Shown here piece after piece: positions 9,479 to 18,758 of a stretch of 64,000 nt of DNA. The stretch covers positions 1 to 64,000 of the forward strand of contig NC_019957.1 of NCBI RefSeq assembly GCF_000328565.1. The letters run 5' to 3'. The translations under genes and the position numbers were made by a program. The stretch comes from Mycobacterium sp. JS623. Its GTDB lineage: Bacteria > Actinomycetota > Actinomycetes > Mycobacteriales > Mycobacteriaceae. Below the pieces are notes generated by a model. It was not told where the DNA came from, did no database searches, and saw only the letters and a program-made list of their open reading frames with translations. Position 1 is the first letter of the stretch; each line of letters begins with the position of its first letter.

Positions 9479-10459
9479 CTACTTGGGCAAATCCACGTCG
9501 ACAATCAGTGCTCGGTGGTCCGAACCGAGTTGCGGAATGGTTCGGACGGCGGTCGCAGTGCAGTTCCTCAGGAGTGCGTGATCGATACCGAGGAAGGGTG
9601 GTACTGGGGCGGCATCCGCCGGAAAGGTTGGAAGATAGGGAGCGCCAGTCGACTGGCCGGCATCGGTGTAGCCCTCGCCCAGGAGTTCTCTGAACGGACG
9701 CATGTCGAGCGTGCTGTTGAAGTCGCCTACCACCACTACGGCACCATGGCCGGCTGCTTTTGCGGTGCTCCTCATCGTTCGTCGTAGCGCCTCGATATCC
9801 CCGCGCCAGTCTTTGATCGCTTGCGGCCATGGTCCTGAAAGGTGTGTCACCAGTACCCAGGGAATGTCGGAAGCCCACCGGGGCAGCGCAATTCGTGAGC
9901 TGATGAACACCATTTGGAAGCCTGCGACAAACGTCGGGGAAACCAAGGGGTAGCGGCTCCAAAGACCGGTTCCACCACCACCTTCCACCGGGTAGCCGAA
10001 GTGATATGGAAAGCTCGCTTCCAAGCCCGCTGCCTTGAGTCGTTGTGCGGCTTCCGGGGTAAGTTCTTGCACCGCAAAGATGTCTGCATTGTCTCGCGCG
10101 TTACGTACCAGGGTATTCGAATCGGCATTCCCCAACCTCAGATTGGCTGTCATCACTCGCAGCGTGATACCTCGGGATGGCGCAGCCGCAATCGTGCGCG
10201 TGGCGCCCGTCTGAGAGAACACTGAAAAGACCACAAGGGCGACGGCCGTCGTCACAACGGCCCAGTGCCGGCTCAGGCTCACAAGAATTACGCTGACGGC
10301 CAGCGGCGCCACCACAATGAGATACAGCGAGAAAGCCGCGGCGACCAGCGCGATGTGGTTGGTAATCGGCAGATGGCGGGCCGTCACGCCGGCAGCTGCG
10401 ACGGTCAACCCCAACGACGCGACGAGGCCGAGAATCGTCGTTTTCAGAGCCGACCGCAT
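9479..10459 (-). CDS. Endonuclease/exonuclease/phosphatase (EEP) family membrane protein
   Basis: Predicted 326-residue protein with three N-terminal hydrophobic helices (within residues about 5-85) and a C-terminal EEP hydrolase domain facing the outside. EEP hallmarks are MTANLRLGN, VQELTPE, VVVGDFNS and the terminal GSDHRALI. This arrangement is common in actinobacteria; substrates of such membrane EEP proteins (phosphodiester or lipid phosphate) are mostly unknown. The start is ATG 10459, since the in-frame start at 10522 adds a charged tail ahead of the first helix. It is convergent with the pyruvyltransferase and divergent from the lipase. Membership in the glycan pathway is uncertain. 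Confidence 0.82.
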   Translation of the reverse strand: MRSALKTTILGLVASLGLTVAAAGVTARHLPITNHIALVAAAFSLYLIVVAPLAVSVILVSLSRHWAVVTTAVALVVFSVFSQTGATRTIAAAPSRGITLRVMTANLRLGNADSNTLVRNARDNADIFAVQELTPEAAQRLKAAGLEASFPYHFGYPVEGGGGTGLWSRYPLVSPTFVAGFQMVFISSRIALPRWASDIPWVLVTHLSGPWPQAIKDWRGDIEALRRTMRSTAKAAGHGAVVVVGDFNSTLDMRPFRELLGEGYTDAGQSTGAPYLPTFPADAAPVPPFLGIDHALLRNCTATAVRTIPQLGSDHRALIVDVDLPK

Positions 10460-10729
10460 GCTCGCCTTCCTGTGCGATGCCCAGCAATCCTTGCCGGGAT
10501 CGGTTTGCTCGCCTCGCGGCACCAGCTCAGCCGATTTTATCGGTCCCCCGGTGAAGCCGCGGGGTCAGTTTTGGTGACAAATAACACTGGCATTGGCCCA
10601 TGGTCGTATCCAGTTGTGTTCGCACTCAATGCGACACCACCACTGCGAGAACGGCGAAACGAAGCTCGATGACACTGGCGAGCTCAAGTCTCGGGTGTTC
10701 AATCGATCCGAACGGGTTAGGGTCTGTCG

Positions 10730-11947
10730 GTGAGGCCAGGAAGAAGCATTGACATATTCAGGATCGCTCTTGTGGCGGCGCTCACATTCACCGTGTCCTG
10801 CACCCCAGAAGTCAAACTTCCGACCACGCAAGACTTCCCGCCCATCCTGACCGAGCCTGCGCCAGCGTTGCCATTGGCCTTGGAGCAGCGCGGCGAGATC
10901 GTCAGCCAGTCGGAACTCACCAATCTCGACCACCGCATTTCGGCATTCAGCCACGCTTGGCGGGCGACGTACCAGTCAGTGTCGGCCTTCACAGGTGAGC
11001 AAACGCACGTATCGGGCGCCTTTTTCGTGCCGAACGGACCCGCTCCAGATGGGGGCTGGCCGGTCATAGCGATCGCCCACGGCACTACCGGCACCGCGAA
11101 CGGTTGCGGGTTGTCGTCTCAGCCCGACCTTCGCAACCATGGGGCGACCATCACGGATTTTCTCAAGAGCGGTCACGCAGTGGCAGTTACGGACTACCAG
11201 GGCCTTGACGACGAGGGCAAGCACCCGTTCCTCGAACCGCGAACCGCGGCGTTCAACGTGGTCGACTCAGTACGGGCGTTGCGTGCACTCGACCCGTCGG
11301 TGTCCCCGAGGTGGATCGCGTACGGACTATCGCAGGGGGGTCAGGCATCCTGGGCTTCCGCCGAGGAGGATAAGCAGTACGGTGACGGCTTAGTGCTGCT
11401 CGGGGCGGTCGCACTCGCCCCGGCAGCGAACATCACCGGCCTCGCGGAACTTGCGCTTCGCCACGAGCTGACCAAGGAACAACTTCCGATCGTGCCGATG
11501 GTGATCGCCGGTCTGGCGACGTACGACCCGACCGTGGTCCTATCGGACTATCTTCGTGGCGAAGCGATGGAGAAGCTCGAAACCATCAACGGTTGCGGAC
11601 CCGACGCCGACAAGGCCCGCGCCGCGGTACGTGCCGAGGATGTCGGGCCGACCACACAGGCGGGCTCCGACACATTGACTCGGGCATTGCAGCGCATCGA
11701 ACTTCCGCAACGGCCGTCGGATGTGCCGTTGTTGGTCATCAATGGCTCAAAGGACCTCACGGTGATGCCGGCATGGACGGACGCGGCGGTCAAGCGCAGT
11801 TGTGATCTAGATGTGCAAGTAGAACATGTGGTGATCGACGACGTAGGACACAACGACCTCTTCGGCGCCCCCCCGGTATATCGCACGACCACCGATTGGA
11901 TCGCCGATCGCTTCTCCGATAAGCCGACGACGCCGAATTGCTCTTGA
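10730..11947 (+). CDS. Secreted lipase/esterase, alpha/beta hydrolase (secretory lipase family)
   Basis: Predicted 405-residue exported hydrolase. A hydrophobic N-terminus ending in FTVSC may be a lipobox, so it could be a lipoprotein. The alpha/beta-hydrolase fold is shown by VIAIAHGTTG (oxyanion region), the nucleophile elbow GLSQGG (Ser), an Asp in INGSKDLTV, and a His in DDVGHND. The length and the GLDDEGKHPFL region resemble the secretory lipase family (LIP), which in mycobacteria hydrolyses acylglycerols or esters. The start is GTG 10730. It may act on envelope lipids or on acyl groups of the exported glycan; the link to the cluster is only positional. Confidence 0.82.
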   Translation: MRPGRSIDIFRIALVAALTFTVSCTPEVKLPTTQDFPPILTEPAPALPLALEQRGEIVSQSELTNLDHRISAFSHAWRATYQSVSAFTGEQTHVSGAFFVPNGPAPDGGWPVIAIAHGTTGTANGCGLSSQPDLRNHGATITDFLKSGHAVAVTDYQGLDDEGKHPFLEPRTAAFNVVDSVRALRALDPSVSPRWIAYGLSQGGQASWASAEEDKQYGDGLVLLGAVALAPAANITGLAELALRHELTKEQLPIVPMVIAGLATYDPTVVLSDYLRGEAMEKLETINGCGPDADKARAAVRAEDVGPTTQAGSDTLTRALQRIELPQRPSDVPLLVINGSKDLTVMPAWTDAAVKRSCDLDVQVEHVVIDDVGHNDLFGAPPVYRTTTDWIADRFSDKPTTPNCS

Positions 11948-12016
11948 CCGCTACCGCAGCGGCAGGATCCGCGTCAACTAGGAGACCGCTCGGCCCAAGC
12001 TCCATTCACTAGCGGG

Positions 12017-13255
12017 TCAGATAGCCATCTGCCCACCGAAGACGTTCCACGTTCCATAGTGCGTCGCAGTGAACCATTGGGCGATGAAAACAGTGCCGAG
12101 AACCATTGCGGCACCGAACAATAGCGATATCCAGGTCCGGGATGCCAGAAGTCTCGAATGACGTATCGGATTCTCGACGAGACGATAGCTGAGCGCCGAC
12201 AATATCAGCGCCAACGCTACCAGGCCTGTGCTCTGCCAGAAGCTGAGCGTATGACCGGCGTATTGCTCGGCGATGATGAGGACCGGCCAGTGCCAGATGT
12301 AGAGACTGTAGGAGCGGGCGCCAATCCACTGCATAGGCCGGGTAGCCAGTGTTCGCCCGACCAGCGTTGCCGGGTTACCGCAGCCGGCCGCGATGATAAG
12401 GCCTGAACTCACCACCGGAAGCGCTACCGCCGAGCCGGGATATGGGGTTGCCGGCGTCAGGACGAGTGCGCTCGTGGCAATGCTGATGATGCCGAGTAGT
12501 GCCGCCGTCTGATAGACCCAGTCGCGGTTGATGTGCTGAAAGGCGGGGATTGATACCGCGATTAAGGCGCCCAGAGCGAGTTCCCATGCGCGCGTGAACG
12601 GTGAAAAGTACGCCCATGTGGCGTTTGACTTGGTCTGGATGACTGACCAGGCGAATGACGCGACGGCGATGGCGGCGAGCGCTGCGGCTAAGCCCGTCCG
12701 ATGATACCGGCCACGAACGATCAGGGACACAACGAGAAAGAGTGCGGGCCATATCAGATAGAACTGTTCCTCGACGCCGAGAGACCACATGTGTTGCAAG
12801 GGGGAGGGTGGCATCTGGGAGCCAAGGTAGTCGGTTCCGATAACCCCGAAGTGGATGTTGGCCGCAAATATGGCCGTCCACTTCGCATCGGTGGCAACGG
12901 AATTCCCGGTTATGAATCCCAGAAAGTAGAAGGTGGCCCCTAGGGTGGCGACAACGGCCACCGTGGACGCCGGCAGGATGCGGCGCACTCGGCGTCCGTA
13001 GAACTGCGCAATGGACACGCGGGCCGTTTTGGTGTGCTCGCGTACGAGGAGGCTGGTGATGAGGAAGCCAGATATGACGAAGAACACGTCGACGCCGACG
13101 AAGCCGCCGGTGAACGGCCGCTGGTACGCGTGGAAGAGTAGAACCAAGCCGACCGCGACCGCGCGCATGCCCTCGATATCAGGGCGAAACAAAGGACGTG
13201 AGACTTGGGGCGGTGCACTGACGGGCGTCGGCTCTACGGCGGCTCGAGCATCCAA
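12017..13255 (-). CDS. Acyltransferase 3 (OafA/YrhL-like) membrane O-acyltransferase
   Basis: Predicted 412-residue integral membrane acyltransferase with about ten helices. The N-terminus carries FRPDIEGMRAVAV and the catalytic-type VDVFFVISGFLI segment, then YGRRVRRILPAS and SLGVEEQFYLIWP, all hallmarks of the family that O-acetylates surface sugars. The start is TTG 13255, preceded at 8 nt by GGGGG on the coding strand. Unlike many OafA homologues it has no fused C-terminal SGNH domain; instead two separate SGNH proteins are encoded next to it (13486-14118 and 14345-15313). The set therefore looks like a split O-acetylation system. Confidence 0.9.
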   Translation of the reverse strand: MDARAAVEPTPVSAPPQVSRPLFRPDIEGMRAVAVGLVLLFHAYQRPFTGGFVGVDVFFVISGFLITSLLVREHTKTARVSIAQFYGRRVRRILPASTVAVVATLGATFYFLGFITGNSVATDAKWTAIFAANIHFGVIGTDYLGSQMPPSPLQHMWSLGVEEQFYLIWPALFLVVSLIVRGRYHRTGLAAALAAIAVASFAWSVIQTKSNATWAYFSPFTRAWELALGALIAVSIPAFQHINRDWVYQTAALLGIISIATSALVLTPATPYPGSAVALPVVSSGLIIAAGCGNPATLVGRTLATRPMQWIGARSYSLYIWHWPVLIIAEQYAGHTLSFWQSTGLVALALILSALSYRLVENPIRHSRLLASRTWISLLFGAAMVLGTVFIAQWFTATHYGTWNVFGGQMAI

Positions 13256-13485
13256 TTGTCACACCCCCAACATTGTCGCTCGAACCGTAACAGCCAGGGC
13301 GGCGACACGCAGCGCAAGTCACCCGCCATAGTGCAGCCCGACGCGTACCAGCACTCGGTAATATCGCGAAAACTGTTGTGCCCTTGGATGCCCCAGGACA
13401 ATCTCGCCGAGAACGGTGGCTCGAGTCCCGGCTACGACTACTCATAACCGTGGTGCGCCGTGAAACGGATGACAGCCTCTGGCAG

Positions 13486-14118
13486 TTATTTTTTGGTGAG
13501 CGCCGAGATAACCCGCTGTGCGATGGCGGCATGCCCGCTGTCGTTGACGTGGGTCCGATCGGGGTTCACCATTGCCGGTTCAATCACCACTGTGGGGAGG
13601 ATGAGCGATACGAAAACCCCGCCGACCGATGTCACGGCTTCACTGACAGTCTGATTGAACTCCACCCGCGCCGGCGTCAAGTCGCTTGTGAACGTCGGGC
13701 CGACGCCGATGATAGTTGCCATCGGAAGGTCTTGGCGCAGTTGGAGATAGGTATCTCTGACCTCCTGAAAGAGAGTTGTCGGGTCGGAGTTCAGATCGGG
13801 CCAGTCGTTGATTCCGCCTGATACAACGACCACATCCGGCTTGCTGGCGATGATTTCGGGGATCCTACTCAGATAGTTGTTTCGGGTTGAGTAACCGGTT
13901 CCACCTAGCCCGAAATTGTGCTCGATCCAACCTTCAGACGTGGAAACCAGGGTGGTCCAGCGTCGGTCGGGCTGCGAGGCTCCCGAACCCGCGGTGTAGG
14001 AATCGCCGAGGAAGGCTGCGTTGACAACCGGTGTCGGCTGATCGACCAAATCCACTGGCGCGCTATCGCCAAAGGCGAAGAAAACAGCAATCGCCGCAAC
14101 CAGCCACGCGCGCACCAT
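13486..14118 (-). CDS. Secreted SGNH/GDSL hydrolase
   Basis: Predicted 210-residue exported esterase or acyltransferase. A short hydrophobic N-terminus is followed by the GDSYT nucleophile block, the oxyanion Gly and Asn in GLGGTGYS and GGINDW, and the catalytic Asp/His in DRTHVNDSGH. It lies upstream of the acyltransferase-3 gene on the same strand with a 230-bp gap. It probably hydrolyses or transfers O-acyl groups on the envelope glycan outside the membrane. The N-terminus lacks a clear cleavage site, so anchoring is possible. Confidence 0.85.
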   Translation of the reverse strand: MVRAWLVAAIAVFFAFGDSAPVDLVDQPTPVVNAAFLGDSYTAGSGASQPDRRWTTLVSTSEGWIEHNFGLGGTGYSTRNNYLSRIPEIIASKPDVVVVSGGINDWPDLNSDPTTLFQEVRDTYLQLRQDLPMATIIGVGPTFTSDLTPARVEFNQTVSEAVTSVGGVFVSLILPTVVIEPAMVNPDRTHVNDSGHAAIAQRVISALTKK

Positions 14119-14344
14119 GGGTTGATCATGCCCGGCTCGCGGACGTCGCGCCCCGCGAAAAGCGTCAGTATGCTTTCCTCACGCACCCAACCACCTGCCA
14201 GCGTTCGTGTTGCGGGCCGTGAAACCTCCGGTTAGCGTGATCTTGGTCGTGGCCATTCGGCACTCAGATGTGAATGAACATGATTCAATCCCGGAGATTA
14301 TTGCGGGTTAGTTTCGCACGCGTTACCGAAAGTAGTGGGGGACA

Positions 14345-15313
14345 ATGTCAAGAACACGAATGTCCCTGTGCCTGTTGGCTTCTGCCCTCTTGCTGCTAAC
14401 GAGTTGTTCGACGAGCAGGGGCGGTACGCCGACCGACCTTCCGGCCAGCCCAGAAACGGCTTTCGCCACCCCCGCGCAGGTCCTCGACGCGGTTAAGGCC
14501 GCGCAGAACACCGCAACGGTTCCTGACAGCGTCGCCGCGACGCTGCAGAGTCCCAACAAGGACCTTAGCCCCGACTACTTTGACTGCCAGACCCTCGATG
14601 ACGGCGGAACACATGCGAAACCGTTCGGAGGTTGCGCCGTTGGCGATAAGAACGGGTCGAAACTGATGGTCATCTATGGCGATTCTCATGCCTGGATGTG
14701 GTCGGCGGCACTGATGAACATCGCGGCGAAGAATGGCTGGAAGTTACGTGCGTTCGGGCTGGACGGCTGTCCCGCAGCGGATCTGCAGTTCTTCTCGTAC
14801 CAGACCAATTCGCCCAACGCCAACTGCGATAAGTTCCATAAAGTGGCCGTCGATGCGATCGCCGCACTGAAGCCGGACCTGATCATCACCGCAAGTATAA
14901 GTCACCAGATGCTCGCCGATGGAACGTGGCCGACTCCCACCCAATGGGCGGGTGGGCTAAAGACGACATTCAGCAACTTGGCACCCATCGGTGCCAAGCT
15001 CGCGATGTTCGGCGATATCCCCGGATGGGTAAACAACGATGCACATTGTCTTGCCGCCCATTTGCGGAACGTTCAGGCATGCAGTACGCCCGTCGCCGAC
15101 GCTGTCCATCAGGAACGGTTCGATGCCGAGAAGAACGCCGCCGAATCGAGCGGAGCTCTCTACATACCCACCACACAGTGGGTTTGCACGGGTACGTGCG
15201 AGCCGATCATCGCTGACACCCTGGTGTATTCGAACCAGTATCACTTTACGAACCGCTACGTCGAGTATCTCACGGGTGCGATCACCGAATCGATGAAGCC
15301 TGTCCTCGGCTGA
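14345..15313 (+). CDS. SGNH-domain lipoprotein
   Basis: Predicted 322-residue lipoprotein. A signal peptide ends in LLTSC (lipobox), then a low-complexity linker leads to an SGNH domain of the kind usually fused to the C-terminus of OafA-type acyltransferases: IYGDSHAWMW (nucleophile Ser), a DGCPAADL loop, and SNQYHFTNRY near the C-terminus (His). It is divergently transcribed from the SGNH hydrolase with a 226-bp shared upstream region. It probably completes the acetyl transfer started by the acyltransferase-3 protein. Four or more cysteines in the mature part could form disulphides, fitting an extracytoplasmic location. Confidence 0.85.
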   Translation: MSRTRMSLCLLASALLLLTSCSTSRGGTPTDLPASPETAFATPAQVLDAVKAAQNTATVPDSVAATLQSPNKDLSPDYFDCQTLDDGGTHAKPFGGCAVGDKNGSKLMVIYGDSHAWMWSAALMNIAAKNGWKLRAFGLDGCPAADLQFFSYQTNSPNANCDKFHKVAVDAIAALKPDLIITASISHQMLADGTWPTPTQWAGGLKTTFSNLAPIGAKLAMFGDIPGWVNNDAHCLAAHLRNVQACSTPVADAVHQERFDAEKNAAESSGALYIPTTQWVCTGTCEPIIADTLVYSNQYHFTNRYVEYLTGAITESMKPVLG

Positions 15314-16109
15314 GCGTCTCCACATAGATGGCTGCGGCGGTCGCTGATAGCGGCACCTGACCACAGGACATATCCAGCACGGCATCCGGATACTCGGTCC
15401 AGGTGTGTGAGCCAAACGCAAATCTTTTATGTCCACCGAATAACCTGTTGGCCGGATTTGCCGGTCAGCGGATTCTGCCGGGTTCCACTGCAGGGATATG
15501 TCTTCGGTTCGGCCAATGTTGGACATGAGTAACAGAGTTGTGACCAGACAGAACGGCGCACAGCAGGCTGGTCCGGGAAGCTGGAGCGGTCGAAGGTAAA
15601 CCGGGTTCCCCGGACGCGGGCAGTGGACCGAGGCTGAGAGCAGGCGTAGCCCTTGGTGTTTGCACCCATCGGCGAGCGGACGCTCGCGCACGGCGAGCAT
15701 CTGACCACTAGGCCGTGACTTCCGTCGCCGACGATGGTTCAGCTGATTGGGTAGCGGTGACCGAATCGGTGTCATGGCATACTGCACACCGGCGCAGTTC
15801 ACCGCCCCAGCCCATAGTGCGGAAGCACCCCACCCGGAAAACATGCCACCCTCTAGCGAACCGCTCGTCAGCAGGAATGAGGGCAGCGGGGATCGCCGAG
15901 GGCCCGGCGCGGATACCGCCAGCATCGTCAGCATTGGCGCGCAGGTTTGCCCAGCGCCGAGCGGCACCGTGGTGCGCGGGAAAGCATCAGGCGCACTGCA
16001 CGATAACGCCGGTGTCTACAACTTCGTCTTGGCAAATTGAGCGGGATTCCCAGGGTCTTCCTTGGCATCTCGAAGTGGAGGTGCAGTGTTACCGGGTATT
16101 TTCGGCTTC
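15314..16109. other. Gene-free stretch
   Basis: About 0.8 kb between the SGNH lipoprotein and the small Cys/His protein. All six frames contain only short reading frames with poor codon bias and no recognisable motif. It lies at the left edge of the decayed part of the window and may be a remnant of lost genes. Confidence 0.5.
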
Positions 16110-17628
16110 ATGGCCGATATATGCCGGTGTCAGCACACACATGCCGCGCACGCTCACTACCGAGCCGGGAGCGAGTGCGCCGAATGCCCTCCAGGACACT
16201 GCAAGCGATACCGCGGCGCCAAGCAGAACTGGCTGATCCGGCCTTTCCGCAGGTCATTTCATGAAAGCGCGAAGTCGCCCTCCAATCGTAGCGTTGAAAA
16301 CCGGCGGCTCTCTGCCTAAGGCGATAGGCGGCGCAAGGACTGATCCAATCGGCGAAATAGGTCTCGCCGAAGAGTGCCGCGACATCTGACCGCAGACGGT
16401 ACTGGATCCCGACGGTCGCCCGGAACAACTTCGTCGGCGTCTGCGCAGCCAGCCGGATCGGGCCGTCGTCGGCAGCCACCCACGCTGCGCCGCCACGCAT
16501 CAGGGTCACCGCGGTGGACTTGGCGTGCACCACCGTCGAACCCTCTGTGCAGAGCAGGATCTGGGGGCCGTCGTGGTGCGTCGGTGCGTCGATCTCGTGG
16601 CCGAGATTCTCGCCGTCGATGCACAACACCGAGACCGCGAACTCCGGCGCGGGCGTGTTGTAGACGAGTTCCGTTCCGTCCCTGGTGACTCGGGGATGAA
16701 TGACGTCGTCGGTGGCAGGCGTGAAGTCCAGCACCCGCAACAACTCCGGCACATCAACGTGTTTGGGAGTGAGCCCGCCGCGCAACACGTTGTCGGAGTT
16801 GGCCATCACCTCGACGCCGACACCGTACAGATAGGCGTGCAGATTGCCTGCGGGCATGTAGATCGCTTCGCCCGCCTTGAGGCTGATCCGGTTCAGCAGC
16901 AGCGACGCCAGCACACCGGCGTCCCCCGGGTAGCGCTCGCCGAGCTCGAGCACGGTCTTGGCTTCGGCCGCGAACTCTTTGTTGCCCGACCGAACGTATT
17001 GGATCGCGCCCTCGATGACCGCGGGCACGAGCACATCGAGGTCCGGCTGCGGGGCGGTGATCCACGTGGTGAACAGCGCCCGCAGGCCGTCGGCGTCGGA
17101 CTGACCGGACAGCAGGTTGACGAACGGGTCGAGATCGCAGACCGAAAGCGCGCGCATCAACTCGACGGTGCTGGCCGCCGATCGGAATCCGGCCAGCGCC
17201 TCGAATTGCCCTAGCGCGACCAACAGTTCGGGCTTGTGGCTGCGGTCGCGGTAGTTACGGGTGGCCGCCGTGATGGGGATGCCGAGCTTCTCCTCGCGGG
17301 CGAAGCCGTCGGCCGCTTGCTCGGCGCTCGGGTGTGCCTGCAGCGACAGCGGCTCGTCGGCGGCAAGCACCTTGACCAGGAACGGCAGGCAGTCGCCGAA
17401 GCGGCCCCGCACCGCGGCACCCAACTGGCCTTCGGGATCGCTTCGCAACGTGTCGAGCAGTGAGACTTCACCCTTGCCGGTCTCCAGCCACGCCGGATCA
17501 CCCGGGTGCGCCCCGAACCACAACTCCGCCTCGGGATGCGCTGTGGGACTTGGTCGTCCAGTGAAATCGGCAATGGCGGTTCGCGAACCCCATGCATAGG
17601 TCCGCACCGCTCCACGTAGCAAGTGCAC
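16108..17628 (-). CDS. manA: Mannose-6-phosphate isomerase with abnormal C-terminal extension
   Basis: Type I phosphomannose isomerase interconverting fructose-6-phosphate and mannose-6-phosphate. Zinc-site residues are visible: Gln/His in SLQAHPS, Glu in HKPELLVAL and His in GNLHAYL; the C-terminal cupin is also present. The start is GTG 17628 (protein opens with a short LRGAVRTYAWGS strand). The recognisable family sequence ends near residue 407 (KLFRATVG), where the family usually stops, but the frame continues about 98 residues through unrelated Arg-rich sequence to 16108. The natural 3' end appears lost by rearrangement. The gene lies 35 bp downstream of manB on the same strand, so the two form a GDP-mannose supply operon. 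Activity may be retained because the core is complete. Confidence 0.88.
   Translation of the reverse strand: MHLLRGAVRTYAWGSRTAIADFTGRPSPTAHPEAELWFGAHPGDPAWLETGKGEVSLLDTLRSDPEGQLGAAVRGRFGDCLPFLVKVLAADEPLSLQAHPSAEQAADGFAREEKLGIPITAATRNYRDRSHKPELLVALGQFEALAGFRSAASTVELMRALSVCDLDPFVNLLSGQSDADGLRALFTTWITAPQPDLDVLVPAVIEGAIQYVRSGNKEFAAEAKTVLELGERYPGDAGVLASLLLNRISLKAGEAIYMPAGNLHAYLYGVGVEVMANSDNVLRGGLTPKHVDVPELLRVLDFTPATDDVIHPRVTRDGTELVYNTPAPEFAVSVLCIDGENLGHEIDAPTHHDGPQILLCTEGSTVVHAKSTAVTLMRGGAAWVAADDGPIRLAAQTPTKLFRATVGIQYRLRSDVAALFGETYFADWISPCAAYRLRQRAAGFQRYDWRATSRFHEMTCGKAGSASSAWRRGIACSVLEGIRRTRSRLGSERARHVCADTGIYRP
16110..16319 (+). CDS. Small Cys/His-motif protein (possible zinc-binding), overlaps manA
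   Basis: A 69-residue reading frame with a dense metal-site-like pattern: C-x-C-x-H-x4-H-x-H-Y-R-x-G-x-E-C-x2-C-x4-C-x2-Y-R in residues about 4-35. The same pattern occurs in the minus-strand protein at 23172-23513, so the two are paralogues of a small actinobacterial family whose function I do not know. It lies antisense to the abnormal C-terminal extension of manA, and that overlap argues that the manA tail, not this frame, is accidental. No clear Shine-Dalgarno precedes ATG 16110, so expression is uncertain. Confidence 0.5.
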   Translation: MADICRCQHTHAAHAHYRAGSECAECPPGHCKRYRGAKQNWLIRPFRRSFHESAKSPSNRSVENRRLSA

Positions 17629-17663
17629 TCGCTTAACCTCGAACCAGTCGCAGGTAAGTGGCG

Positions 17664-18758
17664 TTACACGTCACTGGAATAGCGGATTCCGTGTTCGGGG
17701 AGAAGAACTCCCGGCCAGACGCGAGCGCCGCGGAGTAGTTCGCAGCGGGCCCCGATGTGGGCCCCGTCGCCGATGACTCCGTCGCGGATCACCGCTCGTG
17801 GACCGACGTGTGCACCGAACCCGATGATCGAACGTTCAATGACGGTGCCTGCCTCCACTCGCGCGCCATCGAAGATGACCGCACCATCGAGGCGCACGCC
17901 GGGGCCGATCTCGGCACCACGACCGACGACGGTGCCGCCGACAAGCACCGCACCCGGAGCGACTGACGACCCGTCATGGAGGATTGCCTCACCAGTTCTT
18001 CCGCCAAGGGCGGGCGACGGAGCGATGCCGCGGACCAGGTCGGCCGATCCGCGGATGAAATCCTCCGGCGTCCCCATGTCGCGCCAGTACGTCGCGTCGA
18101 CGTAGCCACAGACCTTGTACCCATCGGTGAGTAGTTGTGGGAATACTTCGCGCTCGACCGACAGCTCTCGTCCGCGAGGTAACTTCTCGATGACGTCGCG
18201 TGCGAATACGTAACAGCCGGCATTGATTTGGTCGGTCGGCGGATCTTGCGTTTTCTCCAGGAATGCTGTTACGCGGCCCTCGGCATCGGTGGGCACACAA
18301 CCAAACGGCCGGGGATCGCTTACCCGTACAAGATGCATTGTCACGTCGGCGTCGTGCGCGCGATGAGATACCAGCAGCTGTCCCAGATCCGCAGCGGAGA
18401 GGATGTCGCCGTTGAACACGAGCGCTGTATCGTGGCGCAACTTGGTTGCCACGTTGGCGATGCCACCACCGGTGCCCAGCGGCGTGTCCTCATGGACATA
18501 TTCGATCTCTAGCCCCAGTTTGGAGCCGTCCCCGAGCTCCGACTCGAACACCTCAGCCTTGTACGCGGTACCCAAGATGACATGTTCGACACCGGCTTCG
18601 GCGATTCGCGACAGCAGATGGGTCAAGAACGGTAAGCCGGCTGTGGGCAGCATCGGCTTGGGCGCCGACAGTGTCAATGGGCGCAACCGGGTGCCCTTAC
18701 CCCCCACCAACACCACCGCGTCGACGGCGTGCGCAATCCCCTCGGAACTGGTACCCAT
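17664..18758 (-). CDS. manB: Mannose-1-phosphate guanylyltransferase (mycobacterial ManB type)
   Basis: Makes GDP-mannose from mannose-1-phosphate and GTP. The 364-residue protein has the nucleotidyltransferase signature VVLVGGKGTRLRPLTLSAPKP at the N-terminus, NGDILSAADLG (metal-binding Asp), DQINAGCYVF and a C-terminal left-handed beta-helix of hexapeptide repeats (VVGRGAEIGPGVRLDGAVI). It closely resembles what I recall of the M. tuberculosis ManB (Rv3264c), with a slightly longer N-terminus. The start is ATG 18758. It sits upstream of manA, supplying mannose donors, which fits the two mannanase-like enzymes in the locus. The chromosomal housekeeping copy is presumably elsewhere, making this a dedicated copy; that is inference. 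Confidence 0.92.
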   Translation of the reverse strand: MGTSSEGIAHAVDAVVLVGGKGTRLRPLTLSAPKPMLPTAGLPFLTHLLSRIAEAGVEHVILGTAYKAEVFESELGDGSKLGLEIEYVHEDTPLGTGGGIANVATKLRHDTALVFNGDILSAADLGQLLVSHRAHDADVTMHLVRVSDPRPFGCVPTDAEGRVTAFLEKTQDPPTDQINAGCYVFARDVIEKLPRGRELSVEREVFPQLLTDGYKVCGYVDATYWRDMGTPEDFIRGSADLVRGIAPSPALGGRTGEAILHDGSSVAPGAVLVGGTVVGRGAEIGPGVRLDGAVIFDGARVEAGTVIERSIIGFGAHVGPRAVIRDGVIGDGAHIGARCELLRGARVWPGVLLPEHGIRYSSDV

